Below, one piece after another: positions 1-8,704 of a stretch of 64,000 nt of DNA. The DNA comes from Nocardioides iriomotensis. Lineage in GTDB: Bacteria > Actinomycetota > Actinomycetes > Propionibacteriales > Nocardioidaceae. The notes under the pieces were generated by a model. That model worked only from the letters and a program-made list of their open reading frames with translations. It made no database searches and was not told the DNA's origin. The first letter of the stretch is position 1, and every line of letters starts with the position of its first letter. The DNA lies in the NCBI RefSeq assembly GCF_004168035.1, contig NZ_SDPU01000022.1:62001-126000 (forward strand). Direction: 5' to 3'. Both the position numbers and the translations under genes were made by a program.

Positions 1-415
1 CCCGGGTCATCCCGATGGCGACCGTCGCGTGCGGCACCCCGGAGGCCTCCGCGGCAGCGAGCGAGCCGAGCTCGGCCGGCTCGCGCAGCACGAGGTCGGG
101 GTGCCACCGGTCGATCGTCGCCAGCACACCGGGGAGGGCGGCCTGCGCGTCGAGCCGGCCGAACACCTCGCGGACCACCACCTCGTCGGCCTCCTCGGCC
201 GGGAGCTGCGGCAGCCGGGCGAACGTCGCCTGCAGCTGCTCCGCGGGCGCGTCGGCGAAGGGGTGGTGCGCGAACTCTCTGCGCGCCACGTCGTCGGCGA
301 AGGAGGCCGGCGCCGCGACGGCGACCTCGTGGCCGGCGTCGCGCAGCGCGTGGGCGAACGGCACCAGCGGGCCGAAGTGGCCCGCTCCCGCGGTCGACGC
401 GACCAGCACGCGCAT
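1..415 (-). CDS. Glycosyltransferase (GT1/MGT-like), N-terminal part, cut by window edge
   Basis: The minus strand is open from an ATG at 415 to the window edge, giving 138 residues that begin MRVLVASTAGAGHFGPLVPF. The opening V-A-S-T-A-G-A-G-H-F-G-P-L-x-P-F-A-x-A-L pattern followed by GHEVAVAAP is the acceptor-side start of UDP-glycosyltransferase-like GT1 proteins. The later segment DLVLREPAELGSLAAAEASG is also typical of that half. The nucleotide-sugar-binding C-terminal half lies outside the window, so neither donor nor acceptor can be named. No Shine-Dalgarno is obvious. Family assignment is by pattern recognition only. Confidence 0.72.
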   Translation of the reverse strand, partial: MRVLVASTAGAGHFGPLVPFAHALRDAGHEVAVAAPASFADDVARREFAHHPFADAPAEQLQATFARLPQLPAEEADEVVVREVFGRLDAQAALPGVLATIDRWHPDLVLREPAELGSLAAAEASGVPHATVAIGMTR

Positions 416-479
416 GTCGCGGATCGTGGCACGACGCGACGGCGTGCCGGAACCGCCCGGCCGGGTGGCTCGGAGATGG

Positions 480-920
480 TCAGGGCCGCCGGGCGCGCCA
501 GGCGTCGATCGCGACGACCACGATGTCGGCGACGCTGGGCTCGTGGGCGACCGCGTCGACATCGAGCCAGGCCGCGAAGTCCGTGCTGCCGCCGACCTCC
601 AGGGTGCCGAGCGTGCCGCCGGTGACGGAGGCCCGGTAGATGACACGCACCGACTTGAACGGCCGGCCGGAGACGCGCGACGTCCCGGTCCACGAGTGCA
701 CCACGAGCGGGTCGTGCAGCTGCACGTCGTGCCCGGTCTCCTCGAGGGCCTCGCGCACGACCGCCTCCTCGACGGTCTCGTCGAACTCGACCCCGCCGCC
801 GGGCAGCGACCAGCACGGCGTTCCCGAGCCGGAGCCGTTGAACCAGGTGAGCAGGACTCGGTCGTCCTCGACGACCAGGGCATAGGCGGCGAGCCGGGTG
901 TCGTACTCCGTGTAGTGCAC
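480..920 (-). CDS. NUDIX hydrolase
   Basis: The 146-residue protein carries a complete Nudix box (G-x5-E-x7-R-E-x2-E-E-x-G) at residues 42-64, with Gly42, Glu48, Arg56-Glu57 and Glu60-Glu61. This is the Mg2+-binding motif of enzymes that hydrolyse nucleoside diphosphates linked to another group. The size is that of a single-domain cytosolic Nudix protein and the substrate cannot be read from sequence. The GTG start at 920 lies exactly 6 nt after a TAGCGT -10 element on the minus strand, so the transcript is probably leaderless. It is divergent from the PPOX gene. Confidence 0.88.
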   Translation of the reverse strand: MHYTEYDTRLAAYALVVEDDRVLLTWFNGSGSGTPCWSLPGGGVEFDETVEEAVVREALEETGHDVQLHDPLVVHSWTGTSRVSGRPFKSVRVIYRASVTGGTLGTLEVGGSTDFAAWLDVDAVAHEPSVADIVVVAIDAWRARRP

Positions 921-926
921 GTCGGC

Positions 927-932
927 ACGCTA
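927..932 (-). promoter_or_regulatory. -10 element of leaderless promoter for the Nudix gene
   Basis: TAGCGT on the minus strand ends 6 nt before the GTG start codon at 920, which leaves no room for a Shine-Dalgarno sequence. Confidence 0.5.
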
Positions 933-968
933 GCGATGAGTTCCGGCCGTCCCTGCGGTCGACACGGC

Positions 969-1487
969 ATGGCACACACGCACACGCGGCACGAGGTGGG
1001 CGCCGACCCCGACCTGCAGGCGGAGCTCCGCGACGTCCTGGACGCCAACCGGTTCATGGTGCTGGGCACGGTCGGGCCGGACGGGCACCCCCGCGTGAGC
1101 CCGGTGTACTTCACCCACGACGGCTACCGCCGGCTCTACTGGGTGTCGTCGCCGGACGCGCAGCACACGCACAACGTGCACGGGCACCCGGAGGTCGAGG
1201 TCGTCGTGTTCGACTCCACGCGCGTCCCGCGCGAGACGCAGGCGGCCTACCTGCGCGGCACCGCCGTCGAGGTTGCCGGACCCGAGCTGGCGGACGAGTG
1301 CGCGCGGGCGTTCGCGAGCGTGGGCGAGGGCGCGCGGCCCTTCACCCCCGAAGAGCTCAGCGGCGACGCGGACCTGCGGCTGTTCCGGCTGGACGTCCGG
1401 GAGTACGCCGTGCACGTGCGCGGCGGCTCCGCACGCGGGCTCGGTGTGGACACGCGGTTCGGCATCACGATGCCGGACGCCGGTTAG
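969..1487 (+). CDS. Pyridoxamine 5'-phosphate oxidase (PPOX) family flavoprotein
   Basis: The 172-residue protein has the split-barrel opening of PPOX/FMN or F420 proteins: residues FMVLGTVGPDGHPRVSPVYF, then a YWVSS strand and the H-x-H-N-V-H-G-H-P-E segment that usually contacts the flavin phosphate. These small cytosolic proteins use FMN, F420 or haem in redox reactions, and the exact cofactor is not decidable here. The ATG at 969 is chosen because the family begins just before this segment; the open frame continues upstream without any conserved content. No clear ribosome binding site is visible. The ATG lies 48 bp downstream of the divergent Nudix start. Confidence 0.75.
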   Translation: MAHTHTRHEVGADPDLQAELRDVLDANRFMVLGTVGPDGHPRVSPVYFTHDGYRRLYWVSSPDAQHTHNVHGHPEVEVVVFDSTRVPRETQAAYLRGTAVEVAGPELADECARAFASVGEGARPFTPEELSGDADLRLFRLDVREYAVHVRGGSARGLGVDTRFGITMPDAG

Positions 1488-2716
1488 CCGAGCCGCGACC
1501 GCCCGTCGTACCCACCGCGCGGCTCCCCGAGACCGAAGAACGCGCCGACCGTCGGCGCCACGTCCATCGTGCGGGCGACCGCCGTCGAGCTCACACCCCG
1601 TCGGACGACCCGGTGACCGCCGGACACGAAGAACGGGATCGGACGCGTGGCCGGGTGGCCGTGGTTGCCGGGGATCGGGTTGGCGTAGACCTCGGGGTCG
1701 CTGAACCGCCAGCCCGCCTCGCAGTAGACGACCAGGTCGCCCGCCTCCGGGCCGAGGCGCAGGGCAGCCGGCTCGTGCGAGGAGAGCACGCCCTCCACGC
1801 CGGCCACCACGGCACGCATCCGCGCGACGGCGGCGTCCCGCTCTTCAGCAGCGCCGGTCCAGTAGAGGAGGTCGGCGCCGCCGTTGTCGGCGATCTGGAC
1901 GTTCCCCGCGAGCAGCGGGTCGGCGTCCAGGGCGGGCGCGAGCGACACGACGCGGTGCGGGAGCGACCAGTCCATCGAGTGGTCGGCGAGGACGACGACC
2001 ACGGCGTCCTGCCAGCGGCCTGTGTCCTTCAGCATCGACACGAAGCGCGCTACCTGCTGGTCCACCGACACCAGCGCGGCGGTGCGGGCGGCCTGCAGCG
2101 TGGTGCCGGTCAGGTCGGAGTGACCCACCCGGTCGCAGTCGCCGAGGTTGACGAACACCAGGTGCGGGTCGAGCTCGCGCACCATCGCGATCGCGGCGTC
2201 CATCGTGAACTGGTCCGGCGCGTGGCCGCTGACGGGCACGACCGGCGCGGGCTCCCAGCGGTGCGTGGCGCGGGTGCCGAAAATGCCGTAGAGGTACTCC
2301 TTCGACAGCACCGTCCCGGTCGTCAGGCCGTGCGGGCGCATCCGTTCCAGCAGGGTCGGGAACCGCAGGTCGTCGGGCCGGTCGAGGTCGCGCACCGCCT
2401 GCTCGCCCCGGTCGTAGACGGAGTTGGCGGGGACGCCGCTGCGGTCCGGCCGGACGCCGGTCATCATCATCACGTGGTTCGGGATGGTCTCCATCACCGG
2501 AAGGGACCGCGCGCGGGGGAAGTCCGTGCCGTCGCTGCGCAGGCCCGCCAGGTGCGGCGTGAGCGCGGTGGTGATCTCGCCGGGCTTGCAGCCGTCGACG
2601 ACGAGCACGTAGGCCCGCCTGCGCGTCGCGGCGTGTGCCGTACCCGTGGCGCCGCTGGAGAACAGCAGGGTGGCGCCACCCGCGGCCCCGACCTGGAGGA
2701 AGGCGCGGCGCCTCAC
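1484..2716 (-). CDS. Tat-exported alkaline phosphatase / nucleotide pyrophosphatase family protein
   Basis: The protein has 410 residues and an N-terminal Tat-type signal (RRRAFLQVGAAGGATLLF, then AHA before the mature part). Family features follow: metal ligand Asp in VVDGCKPGE, the nucleophile segment METIPNHVMMMTG (Thr of the T-x-P-N-H motif of type I phosphodiesterases), GDCDRVGHSD, LADHSMD and NPIPGNHGHPA, matching the two-zinc core of NPP-like enzymes. It probably cleaves phosphodiesters or phosphomonoesters outside the cell. Its GTG start overlaps the stop of the upstream phoD-like gene (GTGA), so the two are translationally coupled. The last 4 nt overlap the end of the convergent PPOX gene. 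Confidence 0.82.
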   Translation of the reverse strand: MRRRAFLQVGAAGGATLLFSSGATGTAHAATRRRAYVLVVDGCKPGEITTALTPHLAGLRSDGTDFPRARSLPVMETIPNHVMMMTGVRPDRSGVPANSVYDRGEQAVRDLDRPDDLRFPTLLERMRPHGLTTGTVLSKEYLYGIFGTRATHRWEPAPVVPVSGHAPDQFTMDAAIAMVRELDPHLVFVNLGDCDRVGHSDLTGTTLQAARTAALVSVDQQVARFVSMLKDTGRWQDAVVVVLADHSMDWSLPHRVVSLAPALDADPLLAGNVQIADNGGADLLYWTGAAEERDAAVARMRAVVAGVEGVLSSHEPAALRLGPEAGDLVVYCEAGWRFSDPEVYANPIPGNHGHPATRPIPFFVSGGHRVVRRGVSSTAVARTMDVAPTVGAFFGLGEPRGGYDGRSRLG

Positions 2717-4386
2717 GCGACCGGCCCGTCCACGGGACGCACCTTCTGGGTGGTGGCGTCGGTCGCCCACGACGCCGTCCACGTCGAGCCGGCGTTGCGG
2801 TCGGCCCGGTCGCCGATGACGTAGTAGTCCATCTGCGTCCGTGCGCCGGTCACGTCGAGGACGGCGTAGCCGTGGTCGTCGAAGTTCAGGTACTTCACGT
2901 GCCGGTTGGCCGTCTTGATCGCGGTCTCGACGCCGATCGACGTGGTGCGCGGCGGGCTGCCGGTGATGTCCTTGAGGTTGTTGCTGGTGACGCTGGTGCC
3001 GACGAACTCGGTCGCGACCGACGGGCTCAGCGGGTAGGTGCCGGCGTCGAGAGGCAGGTCGCAGGCCCACCCGGAGTGGATGTCGCCGGTCAGGAACACC
3101 GTGTCGGTGATGCCGTTGTCGGCGAGGAACCGGAACACCTCGCGGCGGTCGGCGGTGTAGCCGTCCCACTGGTCGACGTTGTACGGCAGGCCGTCCTCCG
3201 GCAGGAGGCCCGTGACGTCGTTGACGCCGCGGGAGAGCTCGGCCGGCAGAGGCGGGAAGACCACCGGCGCGATCATCACGGGGTTGCCGACCAGCTTCCA
3301 CTGCGCACGGTCGCTGGCCAGCGACTCCTTGAGCCAGGCCATCTGCGCGTCGCCGGTGACCGTGCGCGCCGGGTCGCTGACACCGCCGTCGGTCGACGGC
3401 ACCGGGGGAGCGGGCTGCGCCGCCTGCTGGTCGCGGTAGCTGCGCAGGTCGAGCATGCTCAGCTCGGCGAGCGTCCCGAACCGCAGCCGCCGGTAGAGCC
3501 GGGTGCCGTCCCCTACGTCCGCGGTACCGCCGAGGCGCACCGGCATCCACTCGTCGTACGCCCGGTGTGCGGCGGCCCGTCGGGCCAGGTAGTCGCCCTC
3601 GTCGGGCTGGTGGTTCTCCGCGCCCGCGCGCCACTGGTCGTTGGCGACCTCGTGGTCGTCCCAGGTGACGACGAACGGGACCCGGGCGTGCAGCCGCTGG
3701 AGGTCGGGGTCGCGCTTGTACTGCGCGTGGCGTTGCCGGTAGTCGGCCAGCGCCACCATCTCGCGCGGCGGCTCGTGCGGCCGGACGTTGACGTTGGACC
3801 GGCCGTAGCCGTACTCGCCCGGGGCGTACTCGTACAGGTAGTCGCCGAGATGGATGACGGCGTCGAGGTCGTCGCGGTCGGCCAGGTGCCGGTAGGCGGA
3901 GAACCAGCCGGCCTGGAGGTTGGCGCACGAGACGACGCCGAAGCGGAGCCGGTCGGGGGAGGACCCGGCGGCCGGCGCCGTCCGGGTGCGGCCGGTCGGC
4001 CCGGCCACGCCGTCGTAGAGGAACCGGTAGAAGTACCGCGTCGCCGGGCTCAGTCCGCCGGCCTCGACCTTGACGGTGTGGTCGCGGCCGGGGCCGGTCG
4101 TGGTGGTTCCGCTGCTGACGACCCGGCGGAACCGGCGGTCGGTCGCGACCTGCCAGCGCACGCCGACCCGCGGGCCGCGCCCGGACCCGGGGGTGGCCGC
4201 GGCGGTGGGTGTCACGCGGGTCCAGAGGACCACGCTGCGGGGGTGCGGGTCGCCGGAGGCGACGCCGTGCTGGAAGTACGGCGGGGCCGCGTGCGCGTCG
4301 CCGGCGGTGAGGGTCACGGCGGCGGCGCCGGCGGCACCGGCGGCTCCGGTCAGCAGGGAGCGGCGGTCGAGGTCGGGTGGCGTCAC
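2713..4386 (-). CDS. PhoD-like alkaline phosphatase D, Tat-exported
   Basis: From the GTG at 4386 the protein has 557 residues. It has a Tat signal (DLDRRSLLTGAAGAAGAAAV, then AHA) and the PhoD core: GVASGDPHP, the VSCANLQAGWFSAYRH region, HLGDYLYEY, WDDHEVANDQW, LTGDIHSGWA and LNFDDHGYAV. PhoD enzymes are Ca/Fe phosphatases and phosphodiesterases, often induced by phosphate shortage. The start is uncertain: an in-frame GTG at 4440 would add 18 residues, and the frame stays open to 4716, which would run into the divergent capA-like gene. A GTGA overlap couples it to the downstream phosphodiesterase, suggesting a two-enzyme extracellular phosphate-scavenging operon. No Pho box was identified. 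Confidence 0.88.
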   Translation of the reverse strand: MTPPDLDRRSLLTGAAGAAGAAAVTLTAGDAHAAPPYFQHGVASGDPHPRSVVLWTRVTPTAAATPGSGRGPRVGVRWQVATDRRFRRVVSSGTTTTGPGRDHTVKVEAGGLSPATRYFYRFLYDGVAGPTGRTRTAPAAGSSPDRLRFGVVSCANLQAGWFSAYRHLADRDDLDAVIHLGDYLYEYAPGEYGYGRSNVNVRPHEPPREMVALADYRQRHAQYKRDPDLQRLHARVPFVVTWDDHEVANDQWRAGAENHQPDEGDYLARRAAAHRAYDEWMPVRLGGTADVGDGTRLYRRLRFGTLAELSMLDLRSYRDQQAAQPAPPVPSTDGGVSDPARTVTGDAQMAWLKESLASDRAQWKLVGNPVMIAPVVFPPLPAELSRGVNDVTGLLPEDGLPYNVDQWDGYTADRREVFRFLADNGITDTVFLTGDIHSGWACDLPLDAGTYPLSPSVATEFVGTSVTSNNLKDITGSPPRTTSIGVETAIKTANRHVKYLNFDDHGYAVLDVTGARTQMDYYVIGDRADRNAGSTWTASWATDATTQKVRPVDGPVA

Positions 4387-4455
4387 AGGAGGGACAACGA
4401 GCGTCGCCGCCTGCGGTGACGGTGCGCGACGAGGGTTCACCCGGCGTTCACCCCG

Positions 4456-4461
4456 TACCGT
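4456..4461 (+). promoter_or_regulatory. -10 element of leaderless promoter for the capA-like gene
   Basis: TACCGT ends 7 nt before the GTG at 4469. The divergent phoD-like gene starts within 83 bp. Confidence 0.45.
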
Positions 4462-4468
4462 CGTCGGC

Positions 4469-5812
4469 GTGGGCCCCTTCGTGCGGTCAGCCGGTGTGCG
4501 GGCAGGCGCAGCCGGTCTGGTGGCCTGCACGGCGCTCACCGCCTGCACGTCCGCGCCCACCGCGCCCACCGCGCCCACCTCGGACCCGGCGCCGCGGCCC
4601 GCCCGGGCACCGGCCTCGTCGGAGCCACCCTCCGCGACCGCCGCGCCCCCGGGCAGAACCTGCACCGAGCCGCTGGTGCTCACCCGGCCGCACGCGCGCG
4701 GTCCGTTCCGGCTCACCGCGCGCCAGGCCCGCGCCCGTGCGTCGGAGGCCGTGCCGGCCTCGCGGGTCGACGCCCGCGCCCGGGTCGCCGTCGTCGAAGG
4801 GATGCACCCGATGCGCCGGCCGCACGCCTACCCGCTGCGGACCGACACACCCTGCCCGGAGGAGTCGGTCCGGCCGGTGACGCTCACGGTCGTCGGTGAC
4901 GTGATGCTGGCCCGCGGGGTCGCGACAGCTTCGGGCGGCGACCTGTCCCGGCCGCTGGCCGCGACGGCACCGCGGCTGCGGCGCGCGGACCTCGCCGTCG
5001 GCAATCTCGAGAGCACGCTGTCGCGCGCCGGGGCGCCGACCCAGGGCGGCGACTCGTTCGGCGCCGACCCGTCCGCGGCCGACGCCCTGGTCGACGCCGG
5101 CTTCGACGTGGTCGGCCTCGCCAACAACCACACCGGCGACTTCGGCCCGGCGGCGCTGGTGCGGACGGTCGCCCGCGCCCGGGCCGCGGGCCTGCGCACG
5201 TTCGGCGCCGGCCGGGACCTCGCCGCGGCGCGGCGTCCCGCCGTCGTCGAGGCGGGCGGGACGACGTACGGCTTCGTGGGGTTCAACGCGATCGGGGAGA
5301 CCCCGGCCGCCGCGCCGGGGCGGCCCGGCGCGGTGCAGGTGGGCATGCCGCCGCGGACCGGGCCGCTGGACCGCGCCGGGCTCGACCGGTTCCTGCGCGA
5401 CGTACGGCGGCTGGCGCGGCGGGTCGACGTCGTGGTGGTGCTGCCGCACTGGGGCGAGCAGTACGTCCACCGGCCGTGGCCGGTGCAGCGGCAGGTCGCG
5501 CGCGACCTGGTCGCGGCCGGTGCCGACCTCGTCGTCGGCGGGCACCCGCACCAGGTGCAGGGCACGTCGACGGTCGGCGGGGCGCTGGTCGTGCACTCGC
5601 TTGGCAACTTCGTCTTCGACATGGACTTCGCCGGCCCGACCATGGAGGGCGCCGTGCTGGAGACGACCTGGTGGGGCGGCGAGCTGAAGGCGGCCGAGCT
5701 CGTGCCGTACCGGATGGACGCGTCGTTCACGCCGCGCTGGCTGCGGTGGCCCGAGGCGCGGCGGGTGCTGGCGCCGGCGGCGCCGTTCAGCGGGCCGGCG
5801 TTCCGGTTCTGA
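4469..5812 (+). CDS. CapA family lipoprotein (metallophosphoesterase-like)
   Basis: The 447-residue protein starts at GTG 4469. A short n-region and hydrophobic stretch end in a lipobox-like LTAC, so it is probably a lipoprotein, followed by an Ala/Pro/Thr-rich linker. The catalytic-type domain starts near residue 140: LTVVGDVMLARGV, VGNLESTLS, FDVVGLANNHTGDFG, VVVLPHWGEQYV, VVGGHPHQVQG and HSLGNFVFD. These are the metal-binding Asp, Asn-His and His-x-His positions of the PGA_cap/CapA superfamily. CapA proteins act in poly-gamma-glutamate or other envelope polymer export, and many actinobacterial members have unknown roles. No capB or capC partners are visible, so a general surface hydrolase role is as likely. 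The 3' end overlaps the convergent M28 gene by 26 nt. Confidence 0.83.
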   Translation: MGPFVRSAGVRAGAAGLVACTALTACTSAPTAPTAPTSDPAPRPARAPASSEPPSATAAPPGRTCTEPLVLTRPHARGPFRLTARQARARASEAVPASRVDARARVAVVEGMHPMRRPHAYPLRTDTPCPEESVRPVTLTVVGDVMLARGVATASGGDLSRPLAATAPRLRRADLAVGNLESTLSRAGAPTQGGDSFGADPSAADALVDAGFDVVGLANNHTGDFGPAALVRTVARARAAGLRTFGAGRDLAAARRPAVVEAGGTTYGFVGFNAIGETPAAAPGRPGAVQVGMPPRTGPLDRAGLDRFLRDVRRLARRVDVVVVLPHWGEQYVHRPWPVQRQVARDLVAAGADLVVGGHPHQVQGTSTVGGALVVHSLGNFVFDMDFAGPTMEGAVLETTWWGGELKAAELVPYRMDASFTPRWLRWPEARRVLAPAAPFSGPAFRF

Positions 5813-6764
5813 GCCAGGCCCAGGCGAGCCGGCCGGTGCGGCCGAGCTGGGCCGTCGAGACGACCGCGGGGACGTCGCCGGCGGAGTGGTAGCCGGCGTA
5901 GGGCGTGCTCCCGAACCGGACGACGGGGTAGCCGGCCTTCTCGAACGACCAGTGGTCGCTGGCGGTGTTCTCGCACGGGGCGGCCGGGACGCCGATCCGC
6001 CGCGCGGTGCGCAGGACGGCGCGCTGCACCCGGTCGGCCGACAGCGGTCCGGTGCACACCGGGACCGTGCGGCCGACGCCGACCCGGTCGAGCGAGGCCA
6101 TCGCCACCAGGGCGCGACGCTGCGCGCGCGGCATCGTCCGCACGTAGCGGGTCGAGCCGAAGTGGTGCAGCGCGTCGCCCGGCCCGCGCGGCTCCTCGGC
6201 GCCGAACGCCACGAACACGGTCGGCGCGCCCGGCTCCTCCCGCGCCGCCAGCCGCGCGAGCTCGAGCAGCACGGCGACGCCGCTGGCGTTGTCCTCGGCG
6301 CCGGGCGCGACCGCCACGGTGTCGAGGTGGGCGCCGACCAGCCGGTGCGGCCGCGACGGGTCGAACCCCGCTGGCTCCGCCACCACGTTGGACGACCGAC
6401 CGGCCGCCACCGGCGCGCCCCAGGAGTCGCCGGCCGGGACTGGGAACGACGGCCGGCTCACGTCGTACCCGAGCGAGCGGAGGCGACCCGCGACCCAGCG
6501 GGCGGCGCGGTCGTACACCGGTGCCGTCGCGAGCCGCGGCCCGATCCTGCCGGCGAGGTGGCGGACGTCGGCCGTGGCCCGGGCTGCGTCGAAGCGGACC
6601 GGTTGCGGTGCGGGGGCGGTCGTCTTGGTCGACTCCGTGGGGGAGGCAGCGACCGTGGCCGTGGGGGAGGACGAGGTGCTGCCCTCGGGGCGCGCGGAGG
6701 GCTCGGGCGTGCAGCCGACCAGGGCGAGGCCCGCGACGACGCCGAGCAGGTACGAGCCCCTCAT
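5787..6764 (-). CDS. M28 family zinc aminopeptidase lipoprotein
   Basis: The 325-residue protein begins MRGSYLLGVVAGLALVGC, a lipoprotein signal whose lipobox is L-V-G-C, followed by a Ser/Thr-rich linker. M28 zinc ligands are visible: HLDT in GAHLDTVAVAPG, the Asp of EDNASG, the Glu pair in GAEEPRG, Asp in ASLDRVG and a late His in YAGYHSAGD. It should remove N-terminal residues from peptides at the outer membrane face. The ATG at 6764 lies exactly 6 nt after a TACGCT -10 element, so the mRNA is probably leaderless. Its 3' end overlaps the convergent capA-like gene by 26 nt. Confidence 0.88.
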   Translation of the reverse strand: MRGSYLLGVVAGLALVGCTPEPSARPEGSTSSSPTATVAASPTESTKTTAPAPQPVRFDAARATADVRHLAGRIGPRLATAPVYDRAARWVAGRLRSLGYDVSRPSFPVPAGDSWGAPVAAGRSSNVVAEPAGFDPSRPHRLVGAHLDTVAVAPGAEDNASGVAVLLELARLAAREEPGAPTVFVAFGAEEPRGPGDALHHFGSTRYVRTMPRAQRRALVAMASLDRVGVGRTVPVCTGPLSADRVQRAVLRTARRIGVPAAPCENTASDHWSFEKAGYPVVRFGSTPYAGYHSAGDVPAVVSTAQLGRTGRLAWAWLRTGTPAR

Positions 6765-6770
6765 GCGACG

Positions 6771-6776
6771 AGCGTA
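6771..6776 (-). promoter_or_regulatory. -10 element of leaderless promoter for the M28 peptidase gene
   Basis: TACGCT on the minus strand ends 6 nt before the ATG at 6764. Confidence 0.5.
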
Positions 6777-7022
6777 GGGCGTGCCTCGCGTCCCCGGCCG
6801 TCGCGAGCGGTGTCATGTCGAGTGCCTCGCAAGGCGGAGGAGCGAAGGCGGCGCGAAGCGCCGTCGAGTCGAGTCCTTGTCGGGGTTCCCGCGGGAGCGC
6901 GAGCTCGCGAGCGTCTCCCGTGGGGTGGCACTGAACGCCGCGAGGCGCCGACAGGGCGGCGCGCATCAGGCCATGGGACGGGGAGTCACACCCTGGGGTT
7001 CGCGGCTGACAGGATGGTGGTC

Positions 7023-7769
7023 ATGGCGTCCTTGTTCGTGGTCAGCGACGTGCACGGCTACGCCGACGACCTCCGGGAGTCGCTGCGCAGCGCCGGGCTC
7101 GTCGACGCCGACGACGCGTGGACCGGCGACGACGCGCAGCTGTGGGTGCTCGGCGACCTCATCGACCGCGGGCCGGACGGCATCGGTGCCATCGACCTGG
7201 TGCGCTCGCTGATGGGCCAGCGGCCCGGCCAGGTGCACATGCTCATGGGCAACCACGAGGCGCTGGCGCTCGGCTACAAGCTCTTCCCCGACACTCGTTT
7301 CGGCGAGGTGTGGGCGATCAACGGCGGCCACGCCAGCGACCAGGACCGGCTCACCGACGACCACGTCGCGTGGCTGCGCACGCTGCCGGTGCTGGGCCGG
7401 CACGGCGACTACCTGCTGATGCACTCCGACACCACCGACTACCTCGAGTGGGGCGACTCGGTCGACGACATCAACGGCACCGTCGCGTCGCTGCTGGAGG
7501 ACGACGACGCGGAGGCGCACTGGGAGGTGTTCGCCTCGCTGACCAGCCGCTTCGACTTCGCGGGCAGCGACGGCGTGAAGGTCGCGCAGGACGTGCTGTC
7601 CACGCTCGGCGGCGGCTGCCTCGTGCACGGGCACAGCATCATCGGCACGCTGACCCAGCAGCCCTCGCACGAGATCGAGGGACCGATCGCGTACGCCGAC
7701 GGACTGGTGGTCGCGATCGACGGCGGCCGCTACGACGGCGGACCGCTCCTGCTGGTCGAGCTCGCCTGA
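7023..7769 (+). CDS. Calcineurin-like metallophosphoesterase
   Basis: The 248-residue cytosolic protein has the full set of calcineurin-type metal motifs: SDVHG (residues 8-12), GDLIDRGPDG, MGNHEALALG, a histidine in YLLMHSDT and the closing VHGHSIIG. It is close in layout to the PrpE/ApaH/serine-threonine phosphatase type, so it probably acts on a phosphoprotein, a dinucleoside polyphosphate or a small phosphoester. The ATG at 7023 is preferred; an in-frame ATG at 7014 would add MVV. The 258-bp gap upstream has several short GC-rich inverted repeats, including the palindrome CGCGAGCTCGCG, but no gene. Confidence 0.85.
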   Translation: MASLFVVSDVHGYADDLRESLRSAGLVDADDAWTGDDAQLWVLGDLIDRGPDGIGAIDLVRSLMGQRPGQVHMLMGNHEALALGYKLFPDTRFGEVWAINGGHASDQDRLTDDHVAWLRTLPVLGRHGDYLLMHSDTTDYLEWGDSVDDINGTVASLLEDDDAEAHWEVFASLTSRFDFAGSDGVKVAQDVLSTLGGGCLVHGHSIIGTLTQQPSHEIEGPIAYADGLVVAIDGGRYDGGPLLLVELA

Positions 7770-7771
7770 CC

Positions 7772-7784
7772 GGGCCTGCGGCCC
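7772..7784. terminator. Small hairpin between convergent genes
   Basis: GGGCC-TGC-GGCCC lies in the 28-bp gap between the metallophosphoesterase and lexA stops. It has a 5-bp stem without a T-run, so it is a weak candidate for a shared terminator. Confidence 0.3.
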
Positions 7785-7797
7785 TGTGCCCCTGGGG

Positions 7798-8541
7798 TCA
7801 GACCCGGCGCAGGACCGCGGTGACCTTGCCCAGGATCGTGGCGTGGTCGCCGTCGATCGGGTCGTAGGCCTGGTTGTGCGGCAGCAGCCAGACGTGCCCG
7901 TCCTTGCGCTGGAAGGTCTTCACCGTCGCCTCGCCGTCGAGCAGCGCGGCCACGATGTCGCCGTTGTCGGCGGTCTGCGCCTGCTTGACCACGACGTAGT
8001 CGCCGTTGCAGATCGCCGCGTCGATCATCGAGTCGCCGACGACCTCGAGCATGAACAGCGTGCCGTCGCCCACGAGCGAGCGGGGGAGCGGCAGCACCTC
8101 CTCGAGGTTCTCCTCGGCGAGGATCGGGCCGCCGGCCGCGATCCGGCCGACCAGCGGGACGAGCTGCGGCTGCGGCTGGGCGTCGCCGATGCCGGTCACG
8201 TCGCCGGTGTCGCCCGGCTCGCCGGCGAACGCCGCCGGCTCGGCGGCTGCGCCGCCGCTGCCGGGGTCGAAGACGGAGAGCGCGCGCGGCCGGTGCGGGT
8301 CGCGCTTGAGGTAGCCCTTCTCCTCCAGCACGCGCAGCTGGTGGGCGACCGAGGATGAGCTGGTCAGCCCGACCTGCTCGCCGATCTCCCGCATGCTCGG
8401 GGGGTAGCCGCGGTGCTCGATGGAGTCCTTGATGACGGTGAGGACACGCTGCTGCCGGGGCGTGAGGCCGGAGGCGTCGGGAGGTCCGTCGGGCAGCTCG
8501 GTGACGGTGCCGTGCCCTGATGCGGTCTTCTTGCCAGCCAT
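7798..8541 (-). CDS. lexA: LexA SOS repressor
   Basis: The 247-residue protein has an N-terminal winged helix (about residues 25-90: [20 protein letters not shown], then [12 protein letters not shown]), an acidic Gly/Ala/Pro linker longer than in E. coli LexA, and an S24 self-cleavage domain. The cleavage bond is Ala136-Gly137 within GRIAAGGP. The catalytic dyad is Ser171 (VVGDSMIDA) and Lys208 (EATVKTF). It represses DNA-damage genes until RecA filaments trigger self-cleavage. Minus-strand GAGGA precedes the ATG by about 7 nt. Its promoter carries a LexA box (8671-8686) over the -35 element, consistent with autorepression. Putative targets here are the LysM gene and the dnaE2 operon. Confidence 0.97.
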   Translation of the reverse strand: MAGKKTASGHGTVTELPDGPPDASGLTPRQQRVLTVIKDSIEHRGYPPSMREIGEQVGLTSSSSVAHQLRVLEEKGYLKRDPHRPRALSVFDPGSGGAAAEPAAFAGEPGDTGDVTGIGDAQPQPQLVPLVGRIAAGGPILAEENLEEVLPLPRSLVGDGTLFMLEVVGDSMIDAAICNGDYVVVKQAQTADNGDIVAALLDGEATVKTFQRKDGHVWLLPHNQAYDPIDGDHATILGKVTAVLRRV

Positions 8542-8644
8542 CGTGCGTCCTCACGTCGGGTGCCCCGGTGACCCCGTGGTCCTGGTCTGGGCCGTGGTCC
8601 CGGTCCTGCGCGGCCCTGCTCGGCCACAGCGGCCCAGTGCCGTC

Positions 8645-8674
8645 ACCGTAGGGCAGAGCACCCTCCGGGTTCAA
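8645..8674 (-). promoter_or_regulatory. lexA: lexA promoter
   Basis: On the minus strand, a TTGAAC -35 (8674-8669) is separated by 18 bp from a TACGGT -10 (8650-8645). The LexA box overlaps the -35. This predicts a leader of about 100 nt before the lexA ATG at 8541. Confidence 0.55.
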
Positions 8675-8686
8675 ACACTTGTTCGA
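8671..8686. promoter_or_regulatory. LexA (SOS) box, lexA/SDR intergenic region
   Basis: TCAAACACTTGTTCGA differs at one position from the actinobacterial consensus TCGAAC-N4-GTTCGA. It covers the -35 of lexA and ends 18 bp before the SDR start codon on the other strand, so LexA bound here could affect both genes. Confidence 0.85.
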
Positions 8687-8704
8687 ACGGCGTGTCGTGG
8701 TGGG

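Noticed and set aside
2713-4716. Longer PhoD frame from 4716
   Set aside because: It would run through the divergent capA-like start region and put more than 100 residues before a Tat signal. The start near 4386-4440 fits a signal peptide.
6765-7022. Possible small RNA or gene in the gap before the metallophosphoesterase
   Set aside because: There are only short GC-rich inverted repeats and no consistent codon pattern, promoter or terminator to define a gene.
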